DNA of 24,536 bases, from positions 1-24,536 of the forward strand of contig CAZYIE010000047.1 of NCBI GenBank assembly GCA_964646755.1. The letters run 5' to 3'. This document shows, one piece after another, positions 7,238 to 14,209 of the stretch. Made by a program: the position numbers and the translations under genes. A model generated the notes under the pieces. It saw only the letters and a list, made by a program, of their open reading frames with translations. It had not been told where the DNA came from and did no database searches. Origin of the DNA: MVRV01 sp964646755 (GTDB lineage: Bacteria > Desulfobacterota > Syntrophia > Syntrophales > Smithellaceae). How positions within the stretch are numbered: the stretch's first letter is position 1; the number at the start of each line of letters is the position of its first letter.

Positions 7238-7358
7238 GGTTTTAGTAAAATTGCCATATACGGCGTTGCGCGATGGTCTTCGTCATTGCGACGTACGAAA
7301 ATGTACGTCTCATTCCTCATCCCAAGCGCGCCCTGTCTATGACAATTTTACTAAAGCC
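7238..7358. repeat. MITE-like palindromic element between livG and livF
   Basis: A 121-bp element bounded by 21-bp terminal inverted repeats (7238-7258 and 7338-7358) that match in 19 of 21 positions and contain TTTAGTAAAATTG / CAATTTTACTAAA. It has a further internal palindrome, GACGTAC/GTACGTC, with a 6-nt loop. It begins 1 nt after the livG stop and ends 25 nt before livF. The structure suggests a small non-coding mobile or REP-like repeat. No obvious target-site duplication and no second copy are seen in this window. Confidence 0.6.
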
Positions 7359-7383
7359 TTAAATTGAAAGATGAATTTTTATC

Positions 7384-8127
7384 ATGTTGAAGATTAAAAA
7401 CATCAATACTTACTACGGGAAAGTGCACGCTTTAAAAAATGTGTCCCTGCATCTGATGGAAGGCGAGATAGTAACGCTTATCGGTGCCAACGGTGCGGGC
7501 AAAACAACTTTGCTTAATTCCCTATCCTGTATTGTGCCGGTAGCAAGCGGTGAGATTCTTTTTGCCGGAAAATCCATCAACAATCTGGCCCCGAGCCAGA
7601 TCGTCCGGCTCGGCATATCGCAGGTTCCGGAAGGCAGACAGGTATTCAAACCGCTTTCCGTTGAAGACAACCTGGAACTTGGTGCCTATCAACACTACAG
7701 TTCAAAGGCGGGCAGGGTGGAGGCAAAAACTACCGCCGCCATGATCTACGATTTATTTCCCATATTGCACAACAGAAGGAAGCAACTGGCCGGAACTCTG
7801 TCGGGCGGAGAACAGCAAATGCTTTCTGTCGGTCGCGCGTTGATGGCTAAACCAAAACTGTTGCTGCTCGATGAACCGTCGATGGGCCTGGCCCCGATGA
7901 TTGTTGCCGAAATCTTCCGGGTTATTGAAAATCTGTCGCGGGAAAAGAAAACGACTATTCTGTTAGTGGAACAAAATGCCCGTGCCGCCCTGAAAATGGC
8001 CCATCGCGGTTACGTGCTGGAAACAGGAAAAGTTATTCTGGAAGGAACCGCTGCAGAATTATTGGAAAATAAAGACGTGCAACGGGCCTATCTGGGACGT
8101 GATAAAAAAGAAATATGGGAACGGTAA
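7384..8127 (+). CDS. livF: branched-chain amino acid-type ABC ATPase LivF
   Basis: A 247-aa ATPase that forms the heterodimer with LivG. The Walker A motif GANGAGKTT lies at 34-42, the Q-loop region Q-V-P-E-G-R-Q-V-F at 80-88, the signature LSGGEQQ at 139-145, Walker B LLLLDEPSMGLAP at 159-171, and the switch region V-E-Q-N at 195-198. The E-G-R and S-M-G-L-A-P stretches are specific to LivF. No good Shine-Dalgarno site precedes the ATG, and the upstream repeat may have displaced the original leader. The phenylacetate-CoA ligase-like gene follows after 54 nt. Confidence 0.95.
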   Translation: MLKIKNINTYYGKVHALKNVSLHLMEGEIVTLIGANGAGKTTLLNSLSCIVPVASGEILFAGKSINNLAPSQIVRLGISQVPEGRQVFKPLSVEDNLELGAYQHYSSKAGRVEAKTTAAMIYDLFPILHNRRKQLAGTLSGGEQQMLSVGRALMAKPKLLLLDEPSMGLAPMIVAEIFRVIENLSREKKTTILLVEQNARAALKMAHRGYVLETGKVILEGTAAELLENKDVQRAYLGRDKKEIWER

Positions 8128-8181
8128 AACAGGAATATTTAACATCTGTATTAGCAATCGCCTGGTGGGAGGTTTTCAATT

Positions 8182-9508
8182 ATGAGTAACAATAATATCT
8201 GGGATCCGACTCATGAATGCATGTCGCGCGACGAACTGGAGCAGTTGCAATTGGAGAGACTGCAGGCGACTATCAATCGAGTGCACAAGAATGTAACCCA
8301 TTATCGGAAANNNNNNNNNNCGGAAAAAATTCGCCGAGCCGGGCATTCTCCCGGATGATATTCGATCGCTTACTGATTTGACTAAACTTCCTTTTACCAC
8401 CAAAGAGGATTTGCGCATCAACTATCCTTATGGAATGTTTGCCGTACCGCTGCGGGAAGTAGTCCGCATTCATTCTTCTTCCGGAACAACAAGCAAACCA
8501 ATTGTTGTCGGTTATACAAAAAATGATGTCCGCATCTGGTCTAACCTTGTAGCCCGTTTTATGACGGCCGCCGGCGTGACCCATGACGATCTCGTGCAGA
8601 TAGCCTTCAGCTACGGACTTTTTACCGGTGCCTTCGGCGTCCATTACGGGGCGGAGGTAATCGGAGCTTCGGTAATTCCAATGGGTACCGGTAATACGGA
8701 AAAGCAAATTATGATTATGCAGGATTATAAAACAACCGTTCTTGTCAGCACACCAAGTTATGCCCTCCAGTTGGCTGACCGTATTAGCCTTGCCGGGATC
8801 GATCCGAAAACGCTTTCTCTAAAATGCGGCCTTTTTGGAGGAGAACCATGGTCGGAAAAAATGCGCCGGGAAATCGAAAGCAGACTTAACTTAAGTGCTA
8901 CGGATAATTACGGATTATCGGAAGTAATCGGTCCGGGTATTGCCGGCGAGTGTCACTGTAAAAACGGCATGCACATTTATGAAGACTCATTTATTCCGGA
9001 AATTATTGATCCGCAAAGCGGTGCGTTACTAGCGCCGGGTAGCCCCGGAGAATTGGTGCTGACGACATTAAACAAAGAAGCTTTTCCTATGATTCGTTAC
9101 CGTACCGGGGATATTACCAGCCTGGATTATTCGCCGTGCGCCTGCGGCCGGACTCAGGTCAGAATGCAGAGGGTAGTGCGGCGTTCCGACGACATGCTTA
9201 TTATTCGCGGTATAAATGTATATCCTTCGCAAATTGAAGAAGCAATAGTCCGAGTTGCCGGAGGTGATGCCCCCTATCAGATTGTTGTTGAGCGTAAAGG
9301 GGCAATGGACTCCCTCGAAGTGATAATCGAAGTAACCAGCAGGATATTTTCCTTGGAACTGCAAAAACAACGCTCTTTCCTGGAAGCACTTAAAAAGCAC
9401 ATCGGTTCAGTGACCGGCATTGGAGTATCCGTAAAATTAGTCGAAGCCAATAGTCTGCCCAGTAAGGAAGGTATGATAAGCAAAGTAGTAGATAAGAGGC
9501 AGATTTAA
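8182..9508 (+). CDS. paaK: phenylacetate-CoA ligase-like adenylate-forming enzyme (interrupted by an assembly gap)
   Basis: ANL-superfamily acyl/aryl-CoA ligase of the PaaK type, which activates an aromatic acid with ATP and CoA. The start at 8182 has GGGAGG 10 nt upstream. After removal of the N-run and a duplicated 6-mer the protein is 436 aa, normal for PaaK. Visible motifs in that numbering are the P-loop SSSGTTSKP (93-101), Y-G-L-S-E (238-242), R-Y-R-T-G-D (300-305), C-x-C-G at 314-317, and R-G-I-N-V-Y-P hinge region (337-343). The A10 region reads E-G-M-I-S-K-V-V-D-K-R, with Met where relatives usually have the catalytic Lys of E-G-K. It is last in the liv operon, so it probably acts on the imported compound or a product of it. 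The substrate is uncertain. Confidence 0.9.
8311..8320. other. assembly gap (10 N) with overlapping flanks
   Basis: The bases before the gap end in CGGAAA, and those after it begin with CGGAAA. Merging the two copies and dropping the N's gives Y-R-K-K-F-A-E, the expected PaaK sequence, in frame. The gap is therefore best read as a join of overlapping contig ends, with no missing bases. Confidence 0.85.
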
Positions 9509-9592
9509 TTGCCGGTATTTGCAAGATTTATTGTCTCCAGGGAAGTACCTGTCTGCACGCTTTGTGGGCAGTTGTTCCCTCCTAAGTTACCA

Positions 9593-9621
9593 TTGACATC
9601 ATGGTTCTCATCCGTTATAGT
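9593..9621 (+). promoter_or_regulatory. sigma70-type promoter of the chemoreceptor gene
   Basis: A perfect -35 TTGACA (9593-9598) and TATAGT (9616-9621) are spaced by 17 nt. The spacer and the 10 bases upstream are nearly the same as in the promoter at 112-140; over 37 bases all four differences are transitions. The leader to the ATG at 9685 is about 57 nt. Confidence 0.8.
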
Positions 9622-9684
9622 TATTCATCTGATAGATCAGCAACTTGATGAGACAACACTTTAATATAGATAAGGGGAATACAA

Positions 9685-11310
9685 ATGAAAAACATGAAAT
9701 TAAGCGCCAAATTAATCGGCGGTTTTGTGGCAGTCGCAGTTATCACCCTAATCGTGGGAGCTATCGGCTTCTGGGGAGTATCACAAACCGATAATTCCCT
9801 GACGGAGGTGGTTGAGATTCGATTACCATCTATCACGGGGCTTCAGATGATTTCTCTGGCACAGAAAGATATTCAGGGACGAGAACGCACTTTGCTAATC
9901 CCAGAAGTACTCGATGATCCCAAACAGGTTGAATGGGTAGCCAAACAGTTTGCATCAGCCTGGCAACAGGCTGAAAAGGGGTGGAAACTTTATGAACCGC
10001 TGCCCCAGACCAAAGAAGAGGAAATTATCTGGAATCAATTCAAGCCTGCATGGGAAGCCTGGAAGAAGGACCATAATCTGGTGATGGATCTAATTAAACA
10101 GGGAAAACGCAAGGAGGCGGTTATACTTAGCACTGATACAGGAAGAGCAAATTTCCGCAAATCTATCGAACTTCTTGGACAACTCGTAGATATGAACAAT
10201 AAAATAGCAAACGACTTTAGCGCTCGGGCTTTAGCCCAGGCGGATCTTGCCAGAATATTGGTCATAGTAGGGATGTTTATTGGCTTTATCGCTGCGCTCC
10301 TTCTCGGCGTATTTTTAAGCCGTTCTATCACCATTCCGATCAACCGGGTGGTCGAAGGTCTGGCGGACGGGGCCGATCAGGTGGCTGCAGCCTCAGCCCA
10401 GGTGTCATCATCGAGCCAGTCTTTGGCGGAAGGAGCATCCGAACAGGCTGCGTCTTTGGAGGAAACCTCCTCATCCATGGAAGAAATGTCTTCCATGACC
10501 AGGCAGAATGCCGACAACGCTCAGTTGGCCAATGACATGATGACAAAAGAAGCGGGGCCCAATTTCCAAATGATTGGGGAGCGCATGGAGGTCATGAAAA
10601 AAGCGATGCAGGCATCGGTTACGGCGAGCGCAGAAACTGCTAAGGTCATAAAAACAATTGATGAAATCGCGTTTCAAACTAACCTGCTTGCTCTCAACGC
10701 GGCAGTGGAAGCGGCCCGGGCGGGCGAAGCCGGGGCCGGGTTTGCCGTTGTGGCCGATGAGGTAAGAAATCTGGCTATGAGAGCGACAGAAGCGGCTAAG
10801 AATACGCAGGGGCTCATTTCGAATTCTACCGACCGGATCAAAGAATCCATGTCCGTATATGCGCAGATATCCGATGTTCTGGACAAGAACGGACAGATTG
10901 CCGGAAAGGTAACGGAATTGATCGCGGAAATAGCCGAAGCGTCCAAGGAACAGGCCAATGGCATATCCCAGGTGAGCACTGCTGTAAATGAAATGAACGG
11001 GGTGACCCAGCAAACGGCGGCCAACGCCGAGGAATCGGCCAGTGCCTCAGAAGAATTAAATGCCCAAGCCGCACAGATGAAGGGGTATGTGGCAGACCTG
11101 AGCGCAATTATAGATGGTAACACTCAAAAAAACATCGAGCAGCAAACGACACTGCACAGTAAACCGTCTCATACGGGGGGCGCATTTCGCAAGCGTTCTG
11201 CTTTACCTTCCAAGCGGGAAGAAAAAACAGGAAAAGCATTTGCCAAAGGCAAGGCGCTTCGTCCTGAGCAGGTTATTCCCATGGACGAGGGGGATTTTAA
11301 GGATTTTTGA
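9685..11310 (+). CDS. methyl-accepting chemotaxis protein
   Basis: A 541-aa membrane chemoreceptor. TM1 spans about residues 11-31, a four-helix-bundle-like periplasmic sensor about 35-185, and TM2 about 190-212. The cytoplasmic signalling domain has its conserved hairpin tip around I-A-F-Q-T-N-L-L-A-L-N-A-A-V-E-A-A-R (328-345). After TM2 only the start of a HAMP domain is seen (P-I-N-R-V-V-E-G-L); the usual D-E-I-G motif is absent and the signalling helix follows directly. The basic C-terminal tail ends in R-P-E-Q-V-I-P-M-D-E-G-D-F-K-D-F, a possible docking tail for CheR or related adaptors. AAGGGG lies 7 nt before the ATG. The gene has its own promoter and terminator, so it is monocistronic. 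No other che genes are nearby. Confidence 0.95.
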   Translation: MKNMKLSAKLIGGFVAVAVITLIVGAIGFWGVSQTDNSLTEVVEIRLPSITGLQMISLAQKDIQGRERTLLIPEVLDDPKQVEWVAKQFASAWQQAEKGWKLYEPLPQTKEEEIIWNQFKPAWEAWKKDHNLVMDLIKQGKRKEAVILSTDTGRANFRKSIELLGQLVDMNNKIANDFSARALAQADLARILVIVGMFIGFIAALLLGVFLSRSITIPINRVVEGLADGADQVAAASAQVSSSSQSLAEGASEQAASLEETSSSMEEMSSMTRQNADNAQLANDMMTKEAGPNFQMIGERMEVMKKAMQASVTASAETAKVIKTIDEIAFQTNLLALNAAVEAARAGEAGAGFAVVADEVRNLAMRATEAAKNTQGLISNSTDRIKESMSVYAQISDVLDKNGQIAGKVTELIAEIAEASKEQANGISQVSTAVNEMNGVTQQTAANAEESASASEELNAQAAQMKGYVADLSAIIDGNTQKNIEQQTTLHSKPSHTGGAFRKRSALPSKREEKTGKAFAKGKALRPEQVIPMDEGDFKDF

Positions 11311-11321
11311 TTGAGAGAAAG

Positions 11322-11358
11322 AAGCCGGGGAAAATAATTTTTCCCCGGCTTACAATTT
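11322..11358 (+). terminator. intrinsic terminator of the chemoreceptor gene
   Basis: A perfect 13-bp stem, AAGCCGGGGAAAA / TTTTCCCCGGCTT (11322-11334 and 11339-11351), has a TAAT loop and is followed by ACAATTTTT. It begins 11 nt after the stop codon. Confidence 0.88.
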
Positions 11359-11648
11359 TTGCCTCCTCGCCTGATCTTTCTTGCAAGGGGAAGATTTATA
11401 TAGGTAGTGCGGACATAAATTGGGGGGGCCAGTATTTTCCCGTATTGAAACAAGAAATCCCATGTCTATTTTTTTCAGTAAATCATCATCGAGAATGACT
11501 GGTATGACTCGGTATCCTGTCTCATCATTCTAAGCCGCAGCGAAAGCATTACCGGCTGAAGTCTCCCATTTTGTTGAGGTTACCGGTTTGTGTAGCAGGA
11601 AGTAGTGCTCAATAAAAGTATTCACATCTATTGTTAGTGATCTGGCAG
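11359..11648. other. intergenic stretch with no recognised feature
   Basis: These 290 bases separate the chemoreceptor terminator from the 3' end of the minus-strand membrane protein gene. A run of seven G's lies at 11422-11428. I see no convincing frame, promoter or tRNA in it. Confidence 0.5.
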
Positions 11649-12545
11649 TTACTCCAGCGTTGGCTGCACCGGTTCCTCGTTAACCGGAGGCGGTGGAGCG
11701 ACAGATTGCCATCTGCGGTTAAATAAAGCGAGAAAAACGCCGCCTAAGCCAAAAGTCAGGGCAAAGAATTTAACAAGCAAGCCCACATAAGGCATCCAGC
11801 CGATCAGCCACAGTAAAATTAAACCCAGGATAGTTGCACCGGCCAGTGATTTTGTTTGTCTGCGGAATATCTTTGCCAAGATGTAATTGCCGAGGATTTT
11901 TCCCGCAGCAATGTAGCCCAGAATGAATGCGAGTAGCAGCAGTGTAAAGACCAGGGGAATCAGGGTAATGCCGATAATCGAAACCACCAGCAGCATGAAA
12001 AAAGGCACCATCATCAGTGTTGCTGCCAAGCCCCAGAAAAAAGATTTTACTTTATAGTTTTGAATTTCCTGGGCGACGGCAATCAATGGCCGGGGAAGAA
12101 GAATGGTTATCAGTAGGGCGATAATAAAGATGACGGCAAAAAAGCACAAAGAAATGATGTTTAAAATCAATGACCAACCTTCGAGCTCCCCGCGCAGGGC
12201 GGAAGAAAAAGCATGGGAAATATTCGCCGAGTTTATTTCCGTGATATCGCCGAATACTTGCGCACCGTTACCTTTAACGATAACTCCTCCGGCGCACACG
12301 ACATCGCCACGCACCAAAGAGTCATTGGTAAGAACAACGGAGCCGCCGACAACAATAACATTATGCTCGACCAGGCCATGAACGGTTACCTGTCCGCCGA
12401 TGTCAATAACGGTATCAACTGTTTGATCTGCCTCGACAGTGACATCGCCACCGATTTTGAAGATGCTTCTGGCCTCGGCGGAGGCTGCCGCCACAAATAT
12501 GATCAACAGGAAAGTGGCTATAATCGGTATCATTTTCTTCTTCAT
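11649..12545 (-). CDS. bactofilin-like beta-helical ectodomain fused to a polytopic membrane domain
   Basis: A 298-aa protein. A signal peptide (residues 1-25) is followed at about 30-108 by short repeating beta strands with G-G-D-V, G-G-Q-V, V-V-G-G-S-V, C-A-G-G-V-I-V-K-G and F-G-D-I spacing, as in the polymer-forming bactofilin fold. Four to five membrane segments lie between about 125 and 275, and the tail is Pro-rich (A-P-P-P-P). The layout matches known bacterial polymer-forming-domain membrane proteins whose function is not established. It starts 16 nt after the upstream dedA gene on the same strand, so the two probably form an operon with a cell-envelope role. The first residues MKKK fit a normal start. 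Confidence 0.75.
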   Translation of the reverse strand: MKKKMIPIIATFLLIIFVAAASAEARSIFKIGGDVTVEADQTVDTVIDIGGQVTVHGLVEHNVIVVGGSVVLTNDSLVRGDVVCAGGVIVKGNGAQVFGDITEINSANISHAFSSALRGELEGWSLILNIISLCFFAVIFIIALLITILLPRPLIAVAQEIQNYKVKSFFWGLAATLMMVPFFMLLVVSIIGITLIPLVFTLLLLAFILGYIAAGKILGNYILAKIFRRQTKSLAGATILGLILLWLIGWMPYVGLLVKFFALTFGLGGVFLALFNRRWQSVAPPPPVNEEPVQPTLE

Positions 12546-12561
12546 AATTGGTCCTGCAAAT

Positions 12562-13221
12562 CTACTTTAAGCTGGTTTCTCTAACGGCAATGCGCCTCTG
12601 CCGCCAATATTCGATAAAACCGGGCAGAACAGACAAGATGACAATGACAATAATTACCACAGTAAAATTATCTTTTACAGCAGGTATGTTGCCGAAAAAA
12701 TAGCCGCCCAGGAGGAATAGGCAAACCCAGGCAATGCCACCGGTTATATTGTATAAGATAAATTTAGGATAAGTCATCGCGCCGATGCCGGCGACAAAAG
12801 GAGCAAAAGTACGGATAATAGGCATAAAGCGGGCGATGATAATGGTCTTGCCGCCATGCTTTTCGTAAAATTGATGAGTCCGCTGCAGATATTCCTTTTT
12901 GAAAAAGCGACCGTCTTCATAATGGAAGACCTTGGGGCCGATAAAATGGCCAATGGTGTAATTGACCGTATCGCCTGCAACAGCTGCAATACAAAGGGAA
13001 ATTATAAGTATTTCAATATTTAGCGCTCCGAGCGCGGCAAAGCTCCCCAGCGCAAAAAGAAGAGAATCACCGGGAAGAATCGGTGTAACAACAAAGCCCG
13101 TTTCGCAGAAGATAACCAGAAACACAATAACGTAAGCCCAAACGCCAAAGCTCTGAATAATAACGGGCAGGTATTTGTCCAGGTGAACAAAGAAATCAAT
13201 AAAATAGATGATAATGTCCAT
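12562..13221 (-). CDS. DedA family membrane protein
   Basis: A 219-aa inner-membrane protein of the DedA/SNARE-associated family. Several characterised members are undecaprenyl-phosphate or phospholipid flippases or affect proton-dependent drug resistance. The charged residues known to matter in E. coli members have counterparts: Glu40 in F-C-E-T-G, Asp52 in L-P-G-D-S, Arg131 in A-R-F-M-P and Arg137 in I-R-T-F-A-P-F-V-A-G. Five or more hydrophobic segments span the chain, and the C-terminus is basic. Length is typical. The ribosome site is weak. It shares a 67-bp divergent intergenic region with the alpha/beta hydrolase gene and is followed by the bactofilin-like gene. Confidence 0.93.
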   Translation of the reverse strand: MDIIIYFIDFFVHLDKYLPVIIQSFGVWAYVIVFLVIFCETGFVVTPILPGDSLLFALGSFAALGALNIEILIISLCIAAVAGDTVNYTIGHFIGPKVFHYEDGRFFKKEYLQRTHQFYEKHGGKTIIIARFMPIIRTFAPFVAGIGAMTYPKFILYNITGGIAWVCLFLLGGYFFGNIPAVKDNFTVVIIVIVILSVLPGFIEYWRQRRIAVRETSLK

Positions 13222-13288
13222 AATTTAGTGTAATCTTTCAAAAAAGTCAGTTGCAACTCTATATAAGGATAACTAGGAGGGTGTCAAC

Positions 13289-14209
13289 ATGAAAAAAGTC
13301 TTAATTGGGATATTGGTTGTTATCGTAGCTTTGGTTGCCGGTTATTATGCTTTCCCCGAAAAAGTTGCCGGCTATATGATTGATGCGGCCAGAAAACAGG
13401 CCGGGCTTACCAAAAAAATAATCAAAATCGATGATCATAATATTGTTTATCTTGAGGGGGGCAAAGGGCCGACCATATTGCTTTTGCACGGCTATACCGC
13501 CAACAAAGACAACTGGCTAAAATTAGCCCCTTATTTAACTAAAAATTTCCACGTCGTGATACCAGATATCCCCGGCTATGGAGAGAGTTCCATGATCGAG
13601 CAGGCTTCCTACGATTTATCAAACCAGATGTCTCGTTTGCATAAATTCTCACAGGCACTGGAACTCAAAAAATTTCATATTGCCGGTAATTCCATGGGTG
13701 GATTTTTCGCCGGGACTTATGCCGTGCGCTATCCTGCTGAAATTATCAGCCTCGGGTTGTTTGACGCCGGCGGGGTAACGTCTTTGGAAAACAGTGTGGT
13801 AAGAAAAATGATGGAAAAAGGTGAAAATCCGCTGGTATTAAAAGACATAAACGATATGCCCCGCTTAATGGCTCTGGCTTTTGTTAAGCCGCCCAGTTTG
13901 CCTTATCCGCTCAAAAAAGTCATGACCCAAGCCGCGTTAGCTAATCGCAAGTTTTATCAAAAGGAACTCAAAGAAATCGGTCCGGATTTTTTATCTCTCG
14001 AAAAAGAACTGCCCAATATTAAAGCACCAGCCTTAATTCTCTGGGGCGATCAGGATAAAATTATTGATGTTTCCAGTGTGCCTGTGTTTGAAAAAGGGCT
14101 GAAAAATTCTCAGACCGTTATTCTTAAAGATTGCGGGCATGTTCCGATGATTGAAAAGCCGCAGGAAACGGCGAATGCTTATCTGGCCTTTATAAAAAGT
14201 GTAAATTAA
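13289..14209 (+). CDS. membrane-anchored alpha/beta hydrolase
   Basis: A 306-aa serine hydrolase. An N-terminal hydrophobic helix (residues 4-21, after M-K-K) should anchor it to the inner membrane facing the periplasm, or act as an uncleaved signal. The fold is clear: the oxyanion segment L-L-L-H-G-Y (64-69), the nucleophile elbow G-N-S-M-G-G (Ser135), the acid in W-G-D-Q-D (Asp256) and the base in C-G-H-V-P (His284). The domain resembles lipase/esterase-like hydrolases such as those of the MhpC type; the substrate is unknown. AGGAGG at 13275-13280 sits 8 nt before the ATG. The 3' end overlaps the convergent polyferredoxin gene by 4 nt. Beside dedA and a bactofilin-like gene, a lipid or envelope substrate is possible but unproven. 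Confidence 0.9.
   Translation: MKKVLIGILVVIVALVAGYYAFPEKVAGYMIDAARKQAGLTKKIIKIDDHNIVYLEGGKGPTILLLHGYTANKDNWLKLAPYLTKNFHVVIPDIPGYGESSMIEQASYDLSNQMSRLHKFSQALELKKFHIAGNSMGGFFAGTYAVRYPAEIISLGLFDAGGVTSLENSVVRKMMEKGENPLVLKDINDMPRLMALAFVKPPSLPYPLKKVMTQAALANRKFYQKELKEIGPDFLSLEKELPNIKAPALILWGDQDKIIDVSSVPVFEKGLKNSQTVILKDCGHVPMIEKPQETANAYLAFIKSVN

Noticed and set aside
10471..11123. Open frames on the minus strand inside the chemoreceptor gene
   Set aside because: Antisense of a strongly conserved MCP signalling domain; no start signal and low-complexity composition.
13222..13288. Specific divergent promoters between dedA and the hydrolase gene
   Set aside because: Only weak TATATA-like matches without a good -35 at proper spacing, so I do not assign a position.
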